DNA from: Nemertoderma westbladi
Lineage: Eukaryota; Xenacoelomorpha; Nemertodermatida; Nemertodermatidae
Assembly (NCBI GenBank): GCA_032718475.1
Contig: JAUCBJ010008074.1
Coordinates: 1-64,000 of the forward strand
Reading direction: 5' to 3'
DNA: 64,000 bases
Shown: piece after piece, positions 1 to 11,806 of the stretch
How positions within the stretch are numbered: position 1 is the first letter of the stretch
Layout: the number at the start of each line of letters is the position of its first letter
Translations under genes and position numbers: made by a program
The notes under the pieces: generated by a model
Told to the model about the DNA's origin: nothing
The model's input: only the letters and a program-made list of their open reading frames with translations
Database searches by the model: none

Positions 1-3000
1 ACGAGATTCAATATAACCTATGTACTGTAGGTTTAAATAAACCCCTTTATCAACGGGATTCAATACAACCTATGTACTGTAGGTTTAAATGAACCCCTTT
101 ATCAACGGGATTCAATACAACCTCTATGTACTGTAGGTTTAAATGAACCCCTTTATCAACATTGATTCAATATAACCTATGTACTGTAGGTTTAAATGAA
201 TCCCTTGATCAACGGGATTCAATACAACCTCTATGTACTGTAGCTTTAAATGAACCCCTTTATCAACGAGATTCAATATAACATATGTACTGTAGGTTTA
301 AATGAACCCCTTTATCAACGGGATTCAATACAACCTATGTAATGTAGGTTTAAATGAACCCCTTTATCAACGGGATTCAATACAACCTCTATGTACTGTA
401 GGTTTAAATGAACCCCTTTATCAACGAGATTCAATATAACCTATGTACTGTAGGTTTAAATGAACCCCTTTATCAACGGGATTCAATACAACCTATGTAA
501 TGTAGGTTTAAATGAACCCCTTTATCAACGGGATTCAATATAACCTATGTACTGTAGGTTTAAATGAATCCCTTTATCAACGGGATTAAATACAACCTAT
601 GTACTGTAGGTTTAAATGAACCCCTTTATCAACGGGATTCAATACAACCTATGTACTGTAGGTTTAAATGAACCCCTTTATCAACGGGATTCAATACAAC
701 CTCTATGTACTGTAGGTTTAAATGAACCCCTTTATCAACGAGATTCAATATAACCTATGTACTGTAGGTTTAAATGAACCCCTTTATCAACGGGATTCAA
801 TACAACCTATGTAATGTAGGTTTAAATGAACCCCTTTATCAACGGGATTCAATATAACCTATGTACTGTAGGTTTAAATGAATCCCTTTATCAACGGGAT
901 TCAATACAACCTATGTACTGTAGGTTTAAATGAACCCCTTTATCAACGGGATTCAATACAACCTATGTACTGTAGGTTTAAATAAGCCCCTTTATCAACG
1001 AGATTCAATATAACCTATGTACTGTAGGTTTAAATGAACCCCTTTATCAACGGGATTCAATACAACCTATGTACTGTAGGTTTAAATAAGCCCCTTTATC
1101 AACGAGATTCAATACAACCTATGTACTGTAGGTTTAAATGAACCCCTTTATCAACGAGATTCAATATAACCTATGTACTGTAGGTTTAAATGAACCCCTT
1201 TATCAACGGGATTCAATACAACCTATGTACTGTAGGTTTAAATGAACCCTTTATCAACGGGATTTAATATAACCTATGTACTGTAGGTTTAAATGAACCC
1301 CTTTATCGACGGGATTCAATACAACCTATGTACTGTAGGTTTAAATGAACCCCTTTATCAACGGGATTCAATACAACCTATGTACTGTAGGTTTAAATGA
1401 ACCCCTTTATCAACGGGATTCAATATAACATATGTACTGTAGGTTTAAAAGAACCCCTTTATCAACGGGATTCAATACAACCTATGTACTGTAGGTTTAA
1501 ATGAACCCCTTTATCAAAGGGATTCAATATAACATATGTACTGTAGGTTTAAATGAATCCCTTTATCAACGGGATTCAATATAACATATGTACTGTAGGT
1601 TTAGATGAACCCCTTTATCAACGGGATTCAATATAACATATGTACTGTAGGTTTAAATGAACCCCTTTATCAACGGGATTCAATACAACCTATGTACTGT
1701 AGGTTTAAATGAATCCCTTTATCGACGGGATTCAATATAACCTACAGTATGTACTGTAGGTTTAAATGAACCCCTTTATCGACGGATTCAATACAACCTA
1801 TGTACTGTAGGTTTAAATGAACCCCTTTATCAACGGGATTCAATACAACCTATGTACTGTAGGTTTAGATGAACCCCTTTATCAACGGGATTCAATACAA
1901 CCTATGTACTGTAGGTTTAAATGAACCCCTTTATCAACGGGATTCAATACAACCTATGTACTGTAGGTTTCACGGCGGGGTAGCTCAGTTGGTAGAGCGC
2001 CGGGCCTGCAATCTATTGGTTGTAGGTTCAGCCCCGCCAGGGTCCACTCAGCCTTTCATCCACTGGGGTCGATAAAATGAGTACCAGTTAAATAACTGGG
2101 AGCAAATCTTGGGATAGGAGTAGCGCCCACCCCTACCCTCGGGTAGCAGCTATCGAAAGAGGAGCCTTCGGGTCGCCTCCGGCTTCGGCCGACTGTTTGC
2201 TTTTTACTGTAGGTTTAAATGAATCCCTTTATCAACGGGATTCAATACAACCTATGTACTGTAGGTTTAAATGAACCCCTTTATCGACGGGATTCAATAC
2301 AACCTATGTACTGTAGGTTTAAATGAATCCCTTTATCAACGGGATTCAATACAACCTATGTACTGTAGGTTTAAATGAACCCCTTTATCGACGGGATTCA
2401 ATACAACCTATGTACTGTAGGTTTAAATGAACCCCTTTATCAACGGGATTCAATACAACCTATGTACTGTAGGTTTAAATGAACCCCTTTATCAACGGGA
2501 TTCAATACAACCTATGTACTGTAGGTTTAAATGAACCCCTTTATCAACGGGATTCAATACAACCTATGTACTGTAGGTTTAAATGAACCCCTTTATCAAC
2601 GGGATTCAATACAACCTATGTACTGTAGGTTTAAATGAACCCCTTTATCAACGGGATTCAATACAACCTATGTACTGTAGGTTTAAATGAACCCCTTTAT
2701 TAACGGGATTCAATACAACCTATGTACTGTAGGTTTAAATGAACCCCTTTATCAACGGGATTCAATACAACCTATGTACTGTAGGTTTAAATGAATCCCT
2801 TTATCAACGGGATTCAATACAACCTATGTACTGTAGGTTTAAATGAACCCCTTTATCAACGGGATTCAATATAACCTATGTACTGTAGGTTTAAATGAAC
2901 CCCTTTAGCAACGGGAATCAATACAACCTATGTACTGTAGGTTTAAATGAACCCCTTTATCAACGGGATTCAATATAACCTATGTACTGTAGGTTTAAAT

Positions 3001-5330
3001 GAACCCCTTTATCAACGGGAATCAATACAACCTATGTACTGTAGGTTTAAATGACCCCCTTTATCAACGGGATTCAATATAACCTATGTACTGTAGGTTT
3101 AAATGAACCCCTTTATCAACGGGAATCAATACAACCTATGTACTGTAGGTTTAAATGACCCCCTTTATCAACGGGATTCTATACAACTTATGTATTGTAG
3201 GTTTAAATGAACCCCTTTATCAACGAGATTCAATACAACCTATGTACTGTAGGTTTAAATGAACCCCTATATCAACGGGATTCAATACAACCGATGTACT
3301 GTAGGTTTAAATGAACCCCTTTATCAACGGGATTCAAGACAACCTATGTACTGTAGGTTTAAATGAATCCCTTTATCACGGGATTCAATACAACCTATGT
3401 ACTGTAGGTTTAAATGAACCCCTTTATCAACGGGATTCAATATAACCTATGTACTGTAGGTTTAAATGAATCCCTTTATCAACGGGATTCAATATAACCT
3501 ATGTAATGTAGGTTTAAATGAATCCCTTTATCAACGGGATTCAATATAACCTATGTACTGTAGGTTTAGATGAAACCCTTTATCAACGGGATTCAATATA
3601 ACCTATGTACTGTAGGTTTAAATGAATCCCTTTATCAACGGGATTCAATATAACCTATGTACTGTAGGTTTAAATGAACCCCTTTATCAACGGGATTCAA
3701 TATAACCTATGTACTGTAGGTTTAAATGAACCCCTTTATCAACGGGATTCAATAAAACCTATGTACTGTAGGTTTAAATGAACCCCTTTATCAACGGGAT
3801 TAAATATAACCTATGTACTGTAGGTTTAAATGAATCCCTTGATCAACGGGATTCAATACAACCTATGTACTGTAGGTTTAAAATAACCCCTTTATCAACG
3901 GGATTCAATACAACCTATGTACTGTAGGTTTAAAATAACCCCTTTATCAACGGGATTCAATATAACATATGTACTGTAGGTTTAAATGAATCCCTTTATC
4001 AACGGGATTCAATATAACCTATGTACTGTAGGTTTAAATGAACCCCTTTATCAACGGGATTCAATACAACCTATGTAATGTAGGTTTAAATGAACCCCTT
4101 TATCAACGGGATTCAATATAACCTATGTACTGTAGGTTTAAATGAACCCCTTTATCAACGGGATTCAATACAACCTCTATGTACTGTAGGTTTAAATGAA
4201 CCCCTTTATCAACGGGATTCAATATAACCTATGTACTGTAGGTTTAGATGAACCCCTTTATCAACGGGATTCAATACAACCTATGTACTGTAGGTTTAAA
4301 AGAACCCCTTTATCAACGGGTTTCAATACAACCTATGTACTGTAGGTTTAAAAGAACCCCTTTATCAACGGGATTCAATACAACCTATGTACTGTAGGTT
4401 TAAATGAATCCCTTTATCAACGGGATTCAATATAACCTATGTACTGTAGGTTTAAAAGAACCCCTTTATCAACGGGATTCAATATAACATATGTACTGTA
4501 GGTTTAAAAGAACCCCTTTATCAACGGGATTCAATACAACCTATGTACGGTAGGTTTAAATGAATCCCTTTATCAACGGGATTCAATATAACCTATGTAC
4601 TGTAGGTTTAAAAGAACCCCTTTATCAACGGGATTCAATATAACATATGTACTGTAGGTTTAAATGAACCCCTTTATCAACGGGTTTCAATACAACCTAT
4701 GTAATGTTGGTTTAAATGAACCCCTTTATCAACGGGATTCAATACAACCTATGTACTGTAGGTTTAGATGAACCCCTTTATCAACGGGATTCAATATAAC
4801 CTATGTACTGTAGGTTTAAATGAATCCCTTGATCAACGGGATTCAATACATCCTATGTACTGTAGGTTTAAATGAACCCCTTTATCAACGGGATTCAATA
4901 CAACCTATGTACTGTAGGTTTAAATGAACCCCTTTATCAACGGGATTCAATATAACCTATGTACTGTAGGTTTAAATGAATCCCTTTATCAACGGGATTC
5001 AATATAACCTATGTAATGTAGGTTTAAATAAATCCCTTTATCAACGGGATTCAATACAACCTCTATGTACTGTAGGTTTAAATGAACCCCTTTATCAACG
5101 GGATTCAATACAACCTATGTACTGTAGGTTTAAATGAATCCCTTTATCAACGGGATTCAATACAACCTAACTGTAGGTTTAAATGAATCCCTTTATCAAC
5201 GGGATTCAATACAACCTCTATGTACTGTAGGTTTAAATGAACCCCTTTATCAACGGGATTCAATACAACATATGTACTGTAGGTTTAAATGAATCCCTTT
5301 ATCAACGAGATTCAATATATCCTATGTACT
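1..5330. repeat. 52-bp satellite array (about 98 copies)
   Basis: Tandem copies of a 52-bp unit run from the window start to the Ty3-type element. Each unit contains TACTGTAGGTTTAAATGAAC followed by CCCTTTATCAACGGGATTC. Copies differ by a few substitutions (GGG/GAG before ATTC, ACC/ATC before CCTTT) and some carry a 2-bp CT insertion giving 54 bp. The array is interrupted only by a SINE at 1971-2204. There is no coding potential and no variable spacers. The array probably continues to the left of the window. Confidence 0.97.
1971..2204 (+). mobile_element. tRNA-derived SINE inside the satellite
   Basis: The 234-bp insertion is bounded by a perfect 12-bp target duplication TACTGTAGGTTT at 1959-1970 and 2205-2216, both halves being satellite sequence. 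Its head has a Pol III A box (TAGCTCAGTTGGTAGAGCG) and a B box (GGTTCAGCCCC). The outer GGCGGGG/CCCCGCC can pair, but the anticodon and T arms do not fold, so it is not a working tRNA. The body contains GTCGATAAAATGAGTACC, a segment I recall from invertebrate (for example cephalopod) SINEs. The tail is GCTTTT rather than poly(A). Confidence 0.85.
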
Positions 5331-5524
5331 GCGCCAGTAGTGGTTACTGTACTGTCGTTGTGTCATTGTACTGATAGCTAGTACGCCCCTTTATTGTTCA
5401 CCTTTACCTGTTACTGTGTTACCGGTACCTCTGTACCTATGATTACCTGTACTGCTGTATGCATTATACATACAGACATATCAGATGTCTGACGTCCTTA
5501 CCTTTTACCTATTCATTATTGGCG
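5331..5524 (+). repeat. 5' LTR of the Ty3-type element
   Basis: This 194-bp terminal repeat is identical by eye to 11060-11253. It starts GCGCCAGTAGTGG and ends CATTATTGGCG, directly followed by the primer-binding site. No TG/CA termini. Confidence 0.93.
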
Positions 5525-5538
5525 TGGTGGCAGCGGTG
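5525..5538 (+). promoter_or_regulatory. primer-binding site for tRNA-Leu
   Basis: TGGTGGCAGCGGTG abuts the 5' LTR. It is the complement of the 3' end of a eukaryotic tRNA-Leu(AAG), CACCGCTGCCACCA, over 14 nt. The tRNA identity rests on my recall of that tRNA's acceptor and T-stem sequence. Confidence 0.8.
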
Positions 5539-5858
5539 CTTCTTTCTCACGTCTCAAGCTTACTATATTTACCATTCCGTCATTACCAGTCTACCGAATT
5601 GGCTACCTACTTAACTGCTTAACGATCTGGAAAACTTCGCTGCAGTCACCTAATTTTAACTAGGCCTTTAGGCTTATTCAGTTATTGCTGTGTTGCAATT
5701 GCATCTGCTGTCTGTCAATACTGTTGGTTGGTTGGCTCGCGATCTACTACCACCACCCAGCCACCAGTGCTGCAGTGTAAAGCTATACCAGTATACCTAT
5801 ACCTAACAAGGATAGGGTAGCACCTTACCGGTACTGATTGCGTGTACCGGTATACAAA

Positions 5859-8800
5859 ATGGCTGCACAGCATCCATTAAGAACTCCCAAACTTTTACCC
5901 TTAACCAAAACTGAAACCATCAGCTCCTTCGAGACCTGGAGACAAAACTTGGTATATACTCTTTCACTAGATACAGAGTTTGCCCCATTTACTGCAACTG
6001 GTGTACTTTGGGAGAAGAAACTGCGTCACAATCCTACGCGGGGGTTGCTGGATGACGAGGACACTATCCCAGTTGCACGCCGTCGCACAGCTGACCAAAA
6101 GGTTGCTGCTTTGGAATTAATGCTGGGGCAGGTGGCTAATTATGCTCCCATTATTTCAAGAAATACTATAGTCCGGAATTCTGTCTCCTTGCCTGCCATT
6201 TGGCAAGCCCTACGTTTGCATTTTGGGTTCCAGTCTTCGGGTTCTCATTTCCTCGATTTAGCTGAAATTAAATTGGAGCATGAGGAACGCCCAGAGGACT
6301 TATTTCAAAGGCTGATGGCTTTTACTGAGGATAATTTACTGAAGCATGGGGGCAATATTTCTCACCATGGTGAGGACCCCCTTGAAGATGAGGAACTTAC
6401 TCCCACCCTAGAAAATCTCATTGTACTAACATGGCTTCGTCTTATTAATACAAATCTTCCCAAGCTTGTGAAACAGAGGTACGGTACGGAACTGCGTTCC
6501 CGTACCCTCTCAAGCATCAAACCAGAAATTTCACAAGCTCTTCCTTCTCTTTTAGACGAACTTCACTCATCTGCTGAAGTTCGGACATTCCGAATGCAGA
6601 CAGGTTCTATAAGTCAGTTCCTACCTTCCTCCTCCCGTTTTAATAACACTAGCACTAGGCCCAAGGCTGCAGGATCTGGAAATTACACCGTCAAATCAGC
6701 CTCCTGTCCACTGTGTAAACAGGCTGGCCGCAAATCATATAACCATTTCCTGAGTTCCTGCGTATACTTACCTGAGCAAGATCGCCGATTTATGGTCCGT
6801 ACCCGTACAGTCGAAGTGGCTGATGGTAATGTTTATGACGAAGTTGAGGACACTACCACAGCTCTAGAAAATCTGTCAGCAATATATGGAGATGAGTCTG
6901 CATCTATCAGCAGAGTTTCTGTCATCCGGTCGCCCTTCATGAATACTTATTATGGGTCTTCATGCTTGAGGGTAACACTAGATAGTGGAGCTGAGTCTAA
7001 TCTAATTTTAGATACCGTTGCCCAGAAACTTTGCCTCCCTATCACTCCAAATAAGCACCAGATTCCAGCTCAGGCAGATGGTGTATCTAAACTCGGTGTT
7101 ATTGGTGAAACACAGTTTGTTTCAATGAGGGAAAATCTCTCCTTTTCATTCCATGGTCTAGTGGTACAAAACCTAGGAACTGAAATTTTAGCTGGTATGC
7201 CATTTTTAGCTAGCAATGATATTTCTATTCGTCCAGCCACTTCACTTATCACTTTCAGTGATGGCTCTACTTTTGACTATTCAGATAACTCATGCTATCG
7301 TCATCAGCCATTGCCTATTGCCGATGGTCGTATTTGTGGGACTACGATTCTTCGCGCACCCCCTCAATCTATGGTTGTATGGCCAGGTGATGACTTAGTA
7401 CTGAGTTTGCCTGATTCTTTGTGTGACTCAAACCAATCCAATGATGCTATATTAGTTGCTCCACACTGTGATGGCACTGTCAACCAGCCCAGGGCATGGT
7501 TCACCCCCGCGGTTTTGGCTTGCCCTAATCGTAACATCTCAATCACTAATCAGTCTCCAGACCCCGTTTTTATAAAACGCAACTCACATATTTGTTCAGC
7601 AATTAGAACTGTCCCTATTTGCCAGGCTGACCTTGCCACGGAACCTATCCAAGTGGTCCACATAGCAGCCAGCTCTGTGAAATCTCACTCAGATAAGGTT
7701 CACCTGGACCCCGATTGCATACTGTCTCCCCAGGATCATGCCCTATTTCGTGACATTCTGGTAAAGCATGATATAGTATTTGACCCGTCATATCCTGGTT
7801 ATAATGGCGCCGCAGGTGAATTTAAAGCTGTGGTTAATATGGGTCCAGTACTACCCCCTCAGCGTAAAGGTAGACTTCCCCAATACGCTAAACATCGGTT
7901 GTTGGAGCTCCAGGAACGATGTGATGAGTTAGAAAAGCTGGGTGTCTTCTCTACTCCCGAAAATGCTAAAGTATCCGTAGAGTATCTTAATCCCTCATTT
8001 CTGGTAAAAAAGCCCAGTGGAGGACATCGTTTAGTAACGGCCTTCGCAGAGGTTGGTCGGTATGCTAAACCCCAGCCATCTCTTCTACCCAATGTAAATT
8101 CGACCTTACAAGCCATTGCCAGCTTTAAATATATAATCAAAACTGATTTGATGAGTGCTTACTATCAGATACCTCTCTCAGAGGAATCTATGAAATACTG
8201 TGGTATTGTTACTCCATTCCGCGGGGTTAGGGTTTATACTCGATGTGCCATGGGGATGCCGGGATCAGAATCAGCCTTGGAAGAATTGATGTGTAGGGTT
8301 TTGGGGGATCTTCTTGTCAAGGGTATGGTGGTGAAAATTGCAGACGATTTATATTGTGGTGGAAACACTATCCCAGAGTTAGTAGCCAACTTTGATTCAC
8401 TTCTAGCTGCTCTTGCTGTTTGCAACCTTCGACTCTCTGCTGCAAAAACTGTGATTTGTCCACATAGTACTACAATTCTTGGTTGGAAATGGACACTAGG
8501 ATCGCTTTCTGCATCTCCTCATATTGTATCAACGTTAGCTGCTTGTGTGCCACCCACATCTATACGTGGCTTACGATCCTATATCGGATCCTATAAGGCA
8601 TTATCCCGAGTGTTGCCCCACTGTTCATCACTTATTTCTCCCCTTGATGCCCTTTTAACCGATAAGTCCACTGATCTTGTCCAATGGACTGATTCTACAT
8701 CAACTGCATTTCGCCGTAGCCAAGCAGCTCTGAAAAACTGTAAATCTATAACATTGCCTACTCCACAGGATCATCTATGGATTATTACAGATGCTGCTTC

Positions 8801-10868
8801 TTCAACAGATGGTCTAGGAGCCATTCTTTATGTTAAACGTGATAGCAAATTTTTAATCTCAGGGTACTTCACTGCTAAACTTCAGAAACACCAAGCTTTA
8901 TGGCTTCCATGTGAGATGGAAGCATTAGCGATTGCTGCTGCAGTTAAACATTTTTCTCCATATATCATTCAATCCCCAATGCCCACACAGGTCCTTACAG
9001 ACAGCAAACCATGTGTACAGGCCTTCCACAAAATGTGCCGTGGTACATTCTCGAATAGTCCTCGAGTATCCACTTTTCTGTCTATTGCCCATCAGTATCA
9101 GGTGACACTAACCCATCTGCCTGGATCTGCAAATTTACCTGCCGATTTCGCCAGCCGAAATGCTCCACCTATATGTGCTACCAACAATTGCCAAGTTTGC
9201 ACATTTGTTAATGAGTTAGCTGAGGCACCAGTAATTCGATCCCTTCCTTTAGTCAGTGAAGATAATGAATGTGCACCTCGTGAGTTGCCTATTGTGCATG
9301 CTGTGTCAACTAATCCTGCTATAACCAATGACACGAAACCCCTTTATACCAGTCGCCACGCTTGGCTAGAAACACAGCGGGAATGTGCCGACTTACGTCG
9401 TGTTAAAGCTCATTTAGTTCAGGGGACACGCCCGTCCAAGAAAGACACTGATATTCGTGATGTCAAGCGATATCTGGGTGTTGCTTCATTGACAAGCAAT
9501 GGCTTACTTGTTGTTCGACAAGAGGAACCATTCACTGCAGCTCGTGAATTGATTATCATCCCTCGAACTATTGTTCTTGGTCTCTTAACATCAATACACC
9601 TGGAGCTTAACCATCCATCAGCAAGCCAATTAAAGAAAAACATTACGCGAAATTTTTATTGCCTTGATCTCGATAATGCTGTTGCTGCTGTAACATCAGG
9701 CTGCCATCAATGTAGTGCCCTATCACGATGTCCACAACAAATTATTGCACAATCATCTGGAGAACCTCCTGAAGCAATTGCTATATCTTTTGCTGCAGAT
9801 GTGCTACGCCGTTATCAGCAATATATTTTGGTGGTTAGAGAGACAGTATCTTCATACACATTGGCTTGTATCTTACCTAATGAGCGTCATGAGTCTATAC
9901 GTGATAGCTTAATTAAGCTATGTGTTGGCTTGCGGCCTATAAGGGGGCCTCCTGCAATTATTCGTACTGATCCCGCCCCTGGTTTTGTTGCGCTTAAGGA
10001 GGACCAAATCTTGGCATCACATAATCTGCACATTGAGTTAGGTCAACGTAAGAACATAAACAAAAATCCTGTGGCGGAACGAGCCATTCAGGAACTTGAA
10101 GTAGAGTTTCTCAAATCCAGCCATGGAGGGGGCCCAGTTTCTGAAACAGCCCTATCTATTGCTCTAGCCCATCTTAATTCTCGAATACGATTTAATGGAT
10201 TATCATCTCGGGAAATATTGTTTCAACGAGACCAGTTTAGTGGCTTACAAATCCCTGTCAATGACAAGTCTATTATACTACAACAACATAGTGCAAGGTC
10301 ATACAATCATTCATTGAGCTCAAAATCCAAAGCTCCCCATCCTTCTGCTCTGTTATACCCTGAGGAAAGTATCAAGATTGGTGACTTAGTATATTTATAT
10401 TCTGATAATTCCAAGCATCAGAACCGTTGTCGATATCTTGTTACTGCTGTGGATGGAGACTGGTGTAATGTTCGGAAATTCATTGGCCACCAACTACGTG
10501 CCTTTTCATACCGCATCCGACTGTCAAACTGTTATAGGGTTCCCGCAAATACTACCATTTATAACAGTTATCCTTCTATCCAGAGCGACTCATCTGATGA
10601 TGATATTGGTTTGCCAACTCATGATATTGGTTTGCCAACTCAAGTTGGCCCCATTGATGTCGATGTTATGGATGTACCAGATGACCCTATTCCAGTTGCT
10701 GTACCTCGTACTCGTGACTCTGGGATCCCTCCACCATTAGAAGACCATGATGAACCTCATCCTTATGCAACCATACCTGCATCCCATAGTGAACAGGGTT
10801 CTGCGAGACTCCGTCGATCAATGCGTACCCGCAAGCCTCCCAATTATTACGGCTTTGAGGAACAATAA
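5859..10868 (+). CDS. Ty3-type Gag-Pol polyprotein (intact)
   Basis: A single 1669-aa ORF from the first in-frame ATG (MAAQHP) to TAA. Visible in order: a Gag-like N-terminus; a zinc-finger-like CPLC...H...C around residue 283; a retropepsin with LDSGAE near 374; reverse transcriptase with VKKPSGGHRLV near 715 and the catalytic IADDLYCGG near 825; RNase H with ITDAASS near 975 and DSK; an integrase HHCC finger near 1245-1285; and an integrase core with Asp in AADVL, Asp in RTDPAPGF and Glu in PVAERAIQELE. The C-terminus is basic (RTRKPPNYYG). The PR-RT-RH-IN order is that of Ty3/Gypsy. The ORF is unbroken and the LTRs are identical, so the copy could be active. Gag and Pol are fused in one frame with no frameshift site. 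Confidence 0.93.
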   Translation: MAAQHPLRTPKLLPLTKTETISSFETWRQNLVYTLSLDTEFAPFTATGVLWEKKLRHNPTRGLLDDEDTIPVARRRTADQKVAALELMLGQVANYAPIISRNTIVRNSVSLPAIWQALRLHFGFQSSGSHFLDLAEIKLEHEERPEDLFQRLMAFTEDNLLKHGGNISHHGEDPLEDEELTPTLENLIVLTWLRLINTNLPKLVKQRYGTELRSRTLSSIKPEISQALPSLLDELHSSAEVRTFRMQTGSISQFLPSSSRFNNTSTRPKAAGSGNYTVKSASCPLCKQAGRKSYNHFLSSCVYLPEQDRRFMVRTRTVEVADGNVYDEVEDTTTALENLSAIYGDESASISRVSVIRSPFMNTYYGSSCLRVTLDSGAESNLILDTVAQKLCLPITPNKHQIPAQADGVSKLGVIGETQFVSMRENLSFSFHGLVVQNLGTEILAGMPFLASNDISIRPATSLITFSDGSTFDYSDNSCYRHQPLPIADGRICGTTILRAPPQSMVVWPGDDLVLSLPDSLCDSNQSNDAILVAPHCDGTVNQPRAWFTPAVLACPNRNISITNQSPDPVFIKRNSHICSAIRTVPICQADLATEPIQVVHIAASSVKSHSDKVHLDPDCILSPQDHALFRDILVKHDIVFDPSYPGYNGAAGEFKAVVNMGPVLPPQRKGRLPQYAKHRLLELQERCDELEKLGVFSTPENAKVSVEYLNPSFLVKKPSGGHRLVTAFAEVGRYAKPQPSLLPNVNSTLQAIASFKYIIKTDLMSAYYQIPLSEESMKYCGIVTPFRGVRVYTRCAMGMPGSESALEELMCRVLGDLLVKGMVVKIADDLYCGGNTIPELVANFDSLLAALAVCNLRLSAAKTVICPHSTTILGWKWTLGSLSASPHIVSTLAACVPPTSIRGLRSYIGSYKALSRVLPHCSSLISPLDALLTDKSTDLVQWTDSTSTAFRRSQAALKNCKSITLPTPQDHLWIITDAASSTDGLGAILYVKRDSKFLISGYFTAKLQKHQALWLPCEMEALAIAAAVKHFSPYIIQSPMPTQVLTDSKPCVQAFHKMCRGTFSNSPRVSTFLSIAHQYQVTLTHLPGSANLPADFASRNAPPICATNNCQVCTFVNELAEAPVIRSLPLVSEDNECAPRELPIVHAVSTNPAITNDTKPLYTSRHAWLETQRECADLRRVKAHLVQGTRPSKKDTDIRDVKRYLGVASLTSNGLLVVRQEEPFTAARELIIIPRTIVLGLLTSIHLELNHPSASQLKKNITRNFYCLDLDNAVAAVTSGCHQCSALSRCPQQIIAQSSGEPPEAIAISFAADVLRRYQQYILVVRETVSSYTLACILPNERHESIRDSLIKLCVGLRPIRGPPAIIRTDPAPGFVALKEDQILASHNLHIELGQRKNINKNPVAERAIQELEVEFLKSSHGGGPVSETALSIALAHLNSRIRFNGLSSREILFQRDQFSGLQIPVNDKSIILQQHSARSYNHSLSSKSKAPHPSALLYPEESIKIGDLVYLYSDNSKHQNRCRYLVTAVDGDWCNVRKFIGHQLRAFSYRIRLSNCYRVPANTTIYNSYPSIQSDSSDDDIGLPTHDIGLPTQVGPIDVDVMDVPDDPIPVAVPRTRDSGIPPPLEDHDEPHPYATIPASHSEQGSARLRRSMRTRKPPNYYGFEEQ

Positions 10869-11059
10869 ATATTATTTTCTCATCTATATACAGGACTGTA
10901 CTCCATGTCATATAATTTTTGATCCTCTATGAACAATTCTGTCAAACATTTTGTTATAGAACAACATATTAGTCTCGTCTAGGATAGTGAACTGTTCTAT
11001 CTTATTATTTGTAATAGTCATTATTATTATTTCCACTGAAGGAAAGAAAAAAAATGATT

Positions 11060-11253
11060 GCGCCAGTAGTGGTTACTGTACTGTCGTTGTGTCATTGTAC
11101 TGATAGCTAGTACGCCCCTTTATTGTTCACCTTTACCTGTTACTGTGTTACCGGTACCTCTGTACCTATGATTACCTGTACTGCTGTATGCATTATACAT
11201 ACAGACATATCAGATGTCTGACGTCCTTACCTTTTACCTATTCATTATTGGCG
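11060..11253 (+). repeat. 3' LTR of the Ty3-type element
   Basis: Identical copy of 5331-5524. It is preceded by a purine-rich GAAGGAAAGAAAAAAAA tract that would prime plus-strand synthesis, and followed by one leftover satellite unit. Confidence 0.93.
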
Positions 11254-11806
11254 CTGTAGGTTTAAATGAATCCCTTTATCAACGGGATTCAATATATCCT
11301 ATGTACTGTAGGTTTACTGTATATCTGTACACATTGATCAGTGCTTGTTGATTTAGTGCATTTAATACTGGCCAAGATTAGCAAGTAAATCACATAACAA
11401 CCAATCAAACAGAACATCCCATAACAACTTAAAGCATTTATAAAACAGGCAATATCATTGGATGTTCACAAAATGATCGCTTGGGTTTTTACTCTCAGGT
11501 ACCCCTCTGTAATAGTTTCAGTTTGCTAAGGCTCCGCCTACTGCGTGGCTCGCCCTACTGCCCTACACGGACCCAGCTAGACTAGTGCTGTAGTGCAGTG
11601 CGTACCTGTAGTCGGGTCGTATCATAGTATTACAGTACAGCAGTAGGCCTACCGGTACAGCGGTACGCGGTACACTGCAGAGCTGGTACAGCAGAAGGCC
11701 TATTATCACTGTATCATGTTTCTGAGTTACCGGTATTGCATACCGCACCGGCAATAATATAAAAAATTCTGATATTGCAGTGGATAGTGAAGAATTTGTA
11801 TTTATC
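11254..11806 (+). other. VPS11 5' flank: one satellite unit, then unique sequence
   Basis: 11254-11325 is the last 52-bp satellite unit, displaced by the Ty3-type insertion. It shares the rare ATATATCC variant with the unit left of the element, confirming they were neighbours. The remaining 480 bp is unique sequence rich in CCGGTAC/GGTACC motifs. It should hold the VPS11 promoter and 5' UTR. I see no convincing TATA box and cannot place a transcription start. Confidence 0.6.

Larger units (their letters stand above)
5331..11253 (+). mobile_element. Ty3/Gypsy-type LTR retrotransposon, full length
   Basis: A complete 5.9-kb element lies in the satellite array: 194-bp LTR, a tRNA-Leu primer site, a leader, one gag-pol ORF, a purine tract (about 11037-11054) and a second LTR. 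I see no difference between the two LTRs, so insertion is very recent. The ends read GCGCC...GGCG rather than TG...CA. Flanks are consecutive satellite sequence (left ending CCTATGTACT, right starting CTGTAGG), with at most a 2-bp CT duplication instead of the usual 4-6 bp. The element is in the same orientation as VPS11 and ends about 550 bp upstream of its start codon. Confidence 0.93.

Noticed and set aside
1973-2045. Possible functional tRNA gene
   Set aside because: A and B boxes and an acceptor-like pairing exist, but the anticodon and T arms do not fold, and a SINE body with target duplications surrounds it.
1-5330. CRISPR-like regular repeats
   Set aside because: Units are directly contiguous with no variable spacers, in animal DNA. 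This is a satellite.
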